8,638 nt of DNA from an uncultured Bacteroidales bacterium (GTDB lineage: Bacteria > Bacteroidota > Bacteroidia > Bacteroidales > Paludibacteraceae). The notes below the pieces were generated by a model. The model ran no database searches and was not told the DNA's origin. It saw only the letters and a list, made by a program, of their open reading frames with translations. The stretch spans positions 1 through 8,638 of the forward strand of contig CALGCU010000051.1 of assembly GCA_937886455.1 (NCBI GenBank), read 5' to 3'. Positions 6,138 through 8,638 of this stretch are shown piece after piece (within the stretch, counting starts at the first letter, position 1; the number at the start of each line of letters is the position of its first letter). Both the position numbers and the translations under genes were made by a program.

Positions 6138-7004
6138 ATGTCACATCAAACTATTATTGATAAAGAATCAGGGTTCTGCTTTGGAGTGGTAACAGCCATT
6201 AAGAAAGCAGAAGAAGAATTGGCAAAAGGCGAACCGCTTTATTGTCTGGGCGACATTGTGCACAATGGTAGAGAAGTAGAACGCTTGGCAGAGATGGGAT
6301 TAGTCACCATTGACCATGACACATTCAAGACATTGCGAAATGTAAAAGTTCTGCTGAGAGCACATGGTGAACCACCTTCCACCTATCAAATAGCAAAAGA
6401 AAATAACATCACCATTATCGATGCATCATGCCCTGTGGTGTTGCGCTTACAGTCAAAAATCAAAAAGCGTTTTCAGGAAGACAAAGACTGCCAAATCGTT
6501 ATTTATGGTAAAAAGGGACATGCAGAAGTAGTTGGATTAGAAGGTCAGACCAATGGTACAGCCATTGTTGTAGAGGGAGAAAACGATGTAGAAAGCATTG
6601 ACTTTACCCGGGATATCAGTCTCTTCTCACAAACCACAAAACCTCTGGATGGATTCAACCGACTCATTGAAATCATCAAAGAAAGAAAAACAGAGGGTCA
6701 TTTTGACTACTTTGACACTATTTGCCGCCAAGTGGCAAACCGAATACCCAACATACGAAGATTTGCCGAAGAAAATAATATAGTGTTCTTTGTCGGAGGT
6801 AAAAAAAGTTCCAATGGAAAAGTCTTGTTTGAACATTGCAAAGAGGCTAATCCAAACACCTTTTTCGTTTCCGGACCAGATGAAATCACCCCCGAACAAC
6901 TACAACAGTGCAAAGGAAAGAAGATCGGAATATGTGGTGCCACATCCACACCTTCATGGTTAATGGTAGATGTAAAAAATCTTATTGATAGTAAATTAGA
7001 CTAA
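6138..7004 (+). CDS. ispH: 4-hydroxy-3-methylbut-2-enyl diphosphate reductase
   Basis: This iron-sulfur enzyme performs the last step of the MEP pathway, reducing HMBPP to isopentenyl and dimethylallyl diphosphate, and so supplies undecaprenyl carriers and quinone side chains. Length is 288 residues, slightly shorter than the E. coli enzyme. The three cluster-ligating cysteines are present: C14 (GFCFGV), C98 (DASCPVV) and C196 (DTICRQVANR). Active-site positions known from E. coli IspH can also be matched: H42 in VHNGREVERL, H76 in RAHGEPP, H128 and E130 in GHAEVVG, T167 in SQTTKPL, the SSN of KKSSNGKVL (224-226) and S270 in GATSTPSWL. The enzyme should therefore be active. It is an oxygen-sensitive protein in an apparently anaerobic lineage. 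pfkA starts 2 bases after its stop codon, suggesting translational coupling. Confidence 0.97.
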   Translation: MSHQTIIDKESGFCFGVVTAIKKAEEELAKGEPLYCLGDIVHNGREVERLAEMGLVTIDHDTFKTLRNVKVLLRAHGEPPSTYQIAKENNITIIDASCPVVLRLQSKIKKRFQEDKDCQIVIYGKKGHAEVVGLEGQTNGTAIVVEGENDVESIDFTRDISLFSQTTKPLDGFNRLIEIIKERKTEGHFDYFDTICRQVANRIPNIRRFAEENNIVFFVGGKKSSNGKVLFEHCKEANPNTFFVSGPDEITPEQLQQCKGKKIGICGATSTPSWLMVDVKNLIDSKLD

Positions 7005-7006
7005 TT

Positions 7007-7990
7007 ATGGAATATAAATTACAATGCATAGGTGTGCTTACTTCAGGAGGTGACTCTCCAGGAATGAATGCCGCCATACGTGCTGTCACGCGAACAGCAA
7101 TCTACAATGGAATCAGAGTTAAAGCTATCTACAGGGGCTACAAAGGACTCATCACAGGAGAAATTAGAGAATTTCAGACACAAGATGTAAGCAACATTAT
7201 CCAACAAGGAGGTACAATTCTCAAGACTGCAAGATGTCAAGAATTCACCACACCAGAAGGCAGAAAAGTTGCCTATGAAACACTCCAACGTGAACAAATA
7301 GATGCACTGGTAGTAATCGGAGGTGATGGCACCTTTACCGGAGCACGTGTCTTTGCACAAGAATACAATATTCCCATTGTGGGACTACCTGGTACAATCG
7401 ATAATGACCTATGGGGAACAGATGCCACTATAGGTTATGACACTGCACTCAACACCATTGTTGACGCTGTGGACAAAATTCGTGATACAGCATCATCACA
7501 CGAACGACTCTTCTTTGTGGAAGTAATGGGAAGAGACGCCGGGTTCTTAGCCTTGAATAGTGCCATTGCAGCAGGTGCAGAAGCGGCTATCATTCCGGAA
7601 AGAGAAACCCAAGAAGAACAACTGGAAGCCTTAGTAAAAAACGGTTTCCGTAAATCGAAAAACAGTAGTATAGTGATTGTGGCAGAAAGCAAAGAGACAG
7701 GAGGAGCCCAAGCCTTAGCTGAGAAGATGCACCAACACCATCCCGAATACGATGTAAGAGTCACTATCTTAGGACATATACAACGAGGCGGTTCTCCAAC
7801 TGCCATAGACCGTATTCTGGCAAGTCGTATGGGAGCTGCTGCCATTGATGCCTTACTTGATGAACAACGTAGTATCATGATTGGTATTCAAAATGACAAT
7901 ATAGTGCATGTTCCATTCACAAAAGCCATTAAAGATGATAAGCAAGTCAATCCAGAAAAGGTAGCCATACTCCAACAACTATCTATCTAA
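7007..7990 (+). CDS. pfkA: ATP-dependent 6-phosphofructokinase
   Basis: This glycolytic enzyme phosphorylates fructose 6-phosphate to fructose 1,6-bisphosphate. Length is 327 residues, in line with the bacterial PfkA type. The N-terminal nucleotide loop GVLTSGGDSPGMNAAIR occupies residues 9-25. GGDGTFTGA (105-113) carries glycine at the position (E. coli G104) where pyrophosphate-dependent enzymes usually have aspartate. PGTIDND (128-134) has glycine where they have lysine. Both point to ATP as donor. D132 is the catalytic base. VEVMGRDAGFLAL (171-183) binds fructose 6-phosphate, as does the HIQRGGSPTAIDR region (257-269), which includes the family signature. The ATG is 2 bases after the ispH stop, so the gene is the last member of the porQ-cmk-ispH cluster and is followed by a terminator. 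Other PFK copies are common in Bacteroidales, so it may not be the only one. Confidence 0.96.
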   Translation: MEYKLQCIGVLTSGGDSPGMNAAIRAVTRTAIYNGIRVKAIYRGYKGLITGEIREFQTQDVSNIIQQGGTILKTARCQEFTTPEGRKVAYETLQREQIDALVVIGGDGTFTGARVFAQEYNIPIVGLPGTIDNDLWGTDATIGYDTALNTIVDAVDKIRDTASSHERLFFVEVMGRDAGFLALNSAIAAGAEAAIIPERETQEEQLEALVKNGFRKSKNSSIVIVAESKETGGAQALAEKMHQHHPEYDVRVTILGHIQRGGSPTAIDRILASRMGAAAIDALLDEQRSIMIGIQNDNIVHVPFTKAIKDDKQVNPEKVAILQQLSI

Positions 7991-8018
7991 CAACTCACAT
8001 CACAGAAATACAATTAAG

Positions 8019-8066
8019 ACACTCCTTTGCAGCGACATTATGTCAATACAAAGGAGTGTTTTATTT
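8019..8066 (+). terminator. Two-tier intrinsic terminator after pfkA
   Basis: ACACTCCTTTG (8019-8029) is an exact 11-bp inverted match to CAAAGGAGTGT (8049-8059), followed by the T-rich TTTTATTTT. Inside the 19-base loop a second small hairpin, GACA-TTA-TGTC (8034-8044), can form. It ends the porQ-cmk-ispH-pfkA unit. The interval from here to about 8205 shows no other recognisable feature. Confidence 0.88.
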
Positions 8067-8209
8067 TACACTATTGTTGCCTACCCCTGCCCTCCTCACT
8101 TAACATAAATCCGGTTAATTCCAAACTTTTATCAAGCAATAACAACTCTCAGAACAGTCAGGGAGTATAGCCCCTTTTTTTAGTCTAAATATATTTAAAG
8201 GAAAATACG

Positions 8210-8217
8210 TACTTTTG
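8210..8217 (+). promoter_or_regulatory. Candidate -7 box (TACTTTTG) of the downstream regulator gene
   Basis: TACTTTTG is a full match to TAnnTTTG. No good TTTG partner is found 19-21 bases upstream; that position reads AAAT in an A/T-rich run. Transcription would start near 8223 and leave a leader of about 23 bases. The weak -33 region would be compatible with control by an activator, but this is speculative. Confidence 0.5.
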
Positions 8218-8245
8218 CACAGCAACAAGCAATTCATTAACAAGG

Positions 8246-8638
8246 ATGCAGGTAGGAATTTCTTTATGTACACATGGTACAGCTACAAAGATATTAAATG
8301 GTCGTCGGCTCACCATGAAACGTGGCACACTACACATTGTGAGTCCACTAATCACATGCGTTGAACTCTCACAGTCGGAGGACTATAAATACTTATCCCT
8401 TACCGACACTCCCGACCAATTGATAGACGTCATGTATCCCTACCTTTCACATCTGGCAGAGAGCAATATGCCCCTCTTTCCCGTCATAGAACTTTCAGAA
8501 GAACGTTGTCAATATTACGAAGAAAACATATACAACCTCCTCCAAAAACAAAACGACTTACCAGGCTTACCAACCAACATCTTGCGTCAAGCCAATGAAA
8601 AACTGATTCTTTTACGCAAACAAATATTGGTGTTGGAA
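8246..8638 (+). CDS. 5' part of an AraC-family transcriptional regulator (runs off the window)
   Basis: An open frame of 131 codons starts at the ATG at 8246 and continues in phase to the last base without a stop. Upstream in the same frame a TAA occurs at 8186-8188 with no ATG in between, so this is the first usable ATG. The opening residues contain a small beta-rich pattern, HGTATKILNGRRLTMKRGTL followed by HIVSPLITCVELSQSEDY. This resembles the N-terminal cupin-like sensor half of Bacteroidetes AraC-family regulators (glycine, NGR turn, RGTL, SPL, S-DY). Residues about 75-131 are mostly helical and leucine-rich, fitting the linker or dimer region. The C-terminal double helix-turn-helix, needed to confirm the family, would lie beyond the edge. 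The ligand and targets are unknown. Confidence 0.65.
   Translation, partial: MQVGISLCTHGTATKILNGRRLTMKRGTLHIVSPLITCVELSQSEDYKYLSLTDTPDQLIDVMYPYLSHLAESNMPLFPVIELSEERCQYYEENIYNLLQKQNDLPGLPTNILRQANEKLILLRKQILVLE

Noticed and set aside
7435..7878. 147-codon - strand open frame opposite pfkA
   Set aside because: It is fully antisense to conserved PFK coding sequence, rich in Ser/Ala from codon complementarity, with no promoter or recognisable domain.

Overview
The window looks like a chromosomal segment from a member of the Bacteroidales, most likely Prevotellaceae or a close relative. Three things point there. Promoter-like TAnnTTTG boxes, the -7 element of the Bacteroidetes primary sigma factor, precede several genes. 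Shine-Dalgarno sites are absent and leaders are A/T-rich. The protein families are typical of the phylum: a DUF3857 protein, an ECF sigma factor of Bacteroidetes type, an SRPBCC protein next to pyrE, and the type IX secretion protein PorQ. PorQ argues against a typical Bacteroides species, because most of those lack type IX secretion. Every recognised gene lies on the + strand.

Layout. Positions 1-66 hold the last 21 codons of a gene cut by the window edge. It is followed by a secreted DUF3857/transglutaminase-like protein (108-2033) that appears to have lost its catalytic residues, and then by a strong hairpin terminator. The 364-base gap before pyrE contains an odd compact element: three 11-bp tandem repeats enclosed by an 8-bp inverted repeat. 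It ends in a promoter region for pyrE (2398-3030) and a small SRPBCC-fold protein (3043-3462), which probably form a two-gene operon. A well-formed promoter then drives an ECF sigma factor (3615-4205), which ends at a terminator. A further promoter starts the cluster porQ-cmk-ispH-pfkA (4364-7990), closed by a two-tier hairpin terminator. The last 393 bases are the 5' part of a gene that resembles the N-terminal sensor domain of an AraC-family regulator. Its DNA-binding half lies outside the window.

How the genes relate. Most are core metabolism: pyrimidine synthesis (pyrE), CMP/dCMP phosphorylation (cmk), the last step of the MEP isoprenoid pathway (ispH) and glycolysis (pfkA). The outer-membrane secretion gene porQ appears to be transcribed at the head of the cmk-ispH-pfkA cluster, and an ECF sigma factor without a visible anti-sigma partner lies just upstream.

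I see no CRISPR array, transposase, integrase, tRNA, rRNA or defence system. The segment is mostly ordinary core genome. The items most worth a second look are the tandem-repeat element at 2157-2215, the degenerate transglutaminase, and the arrangement of the sigma factor and porQ.
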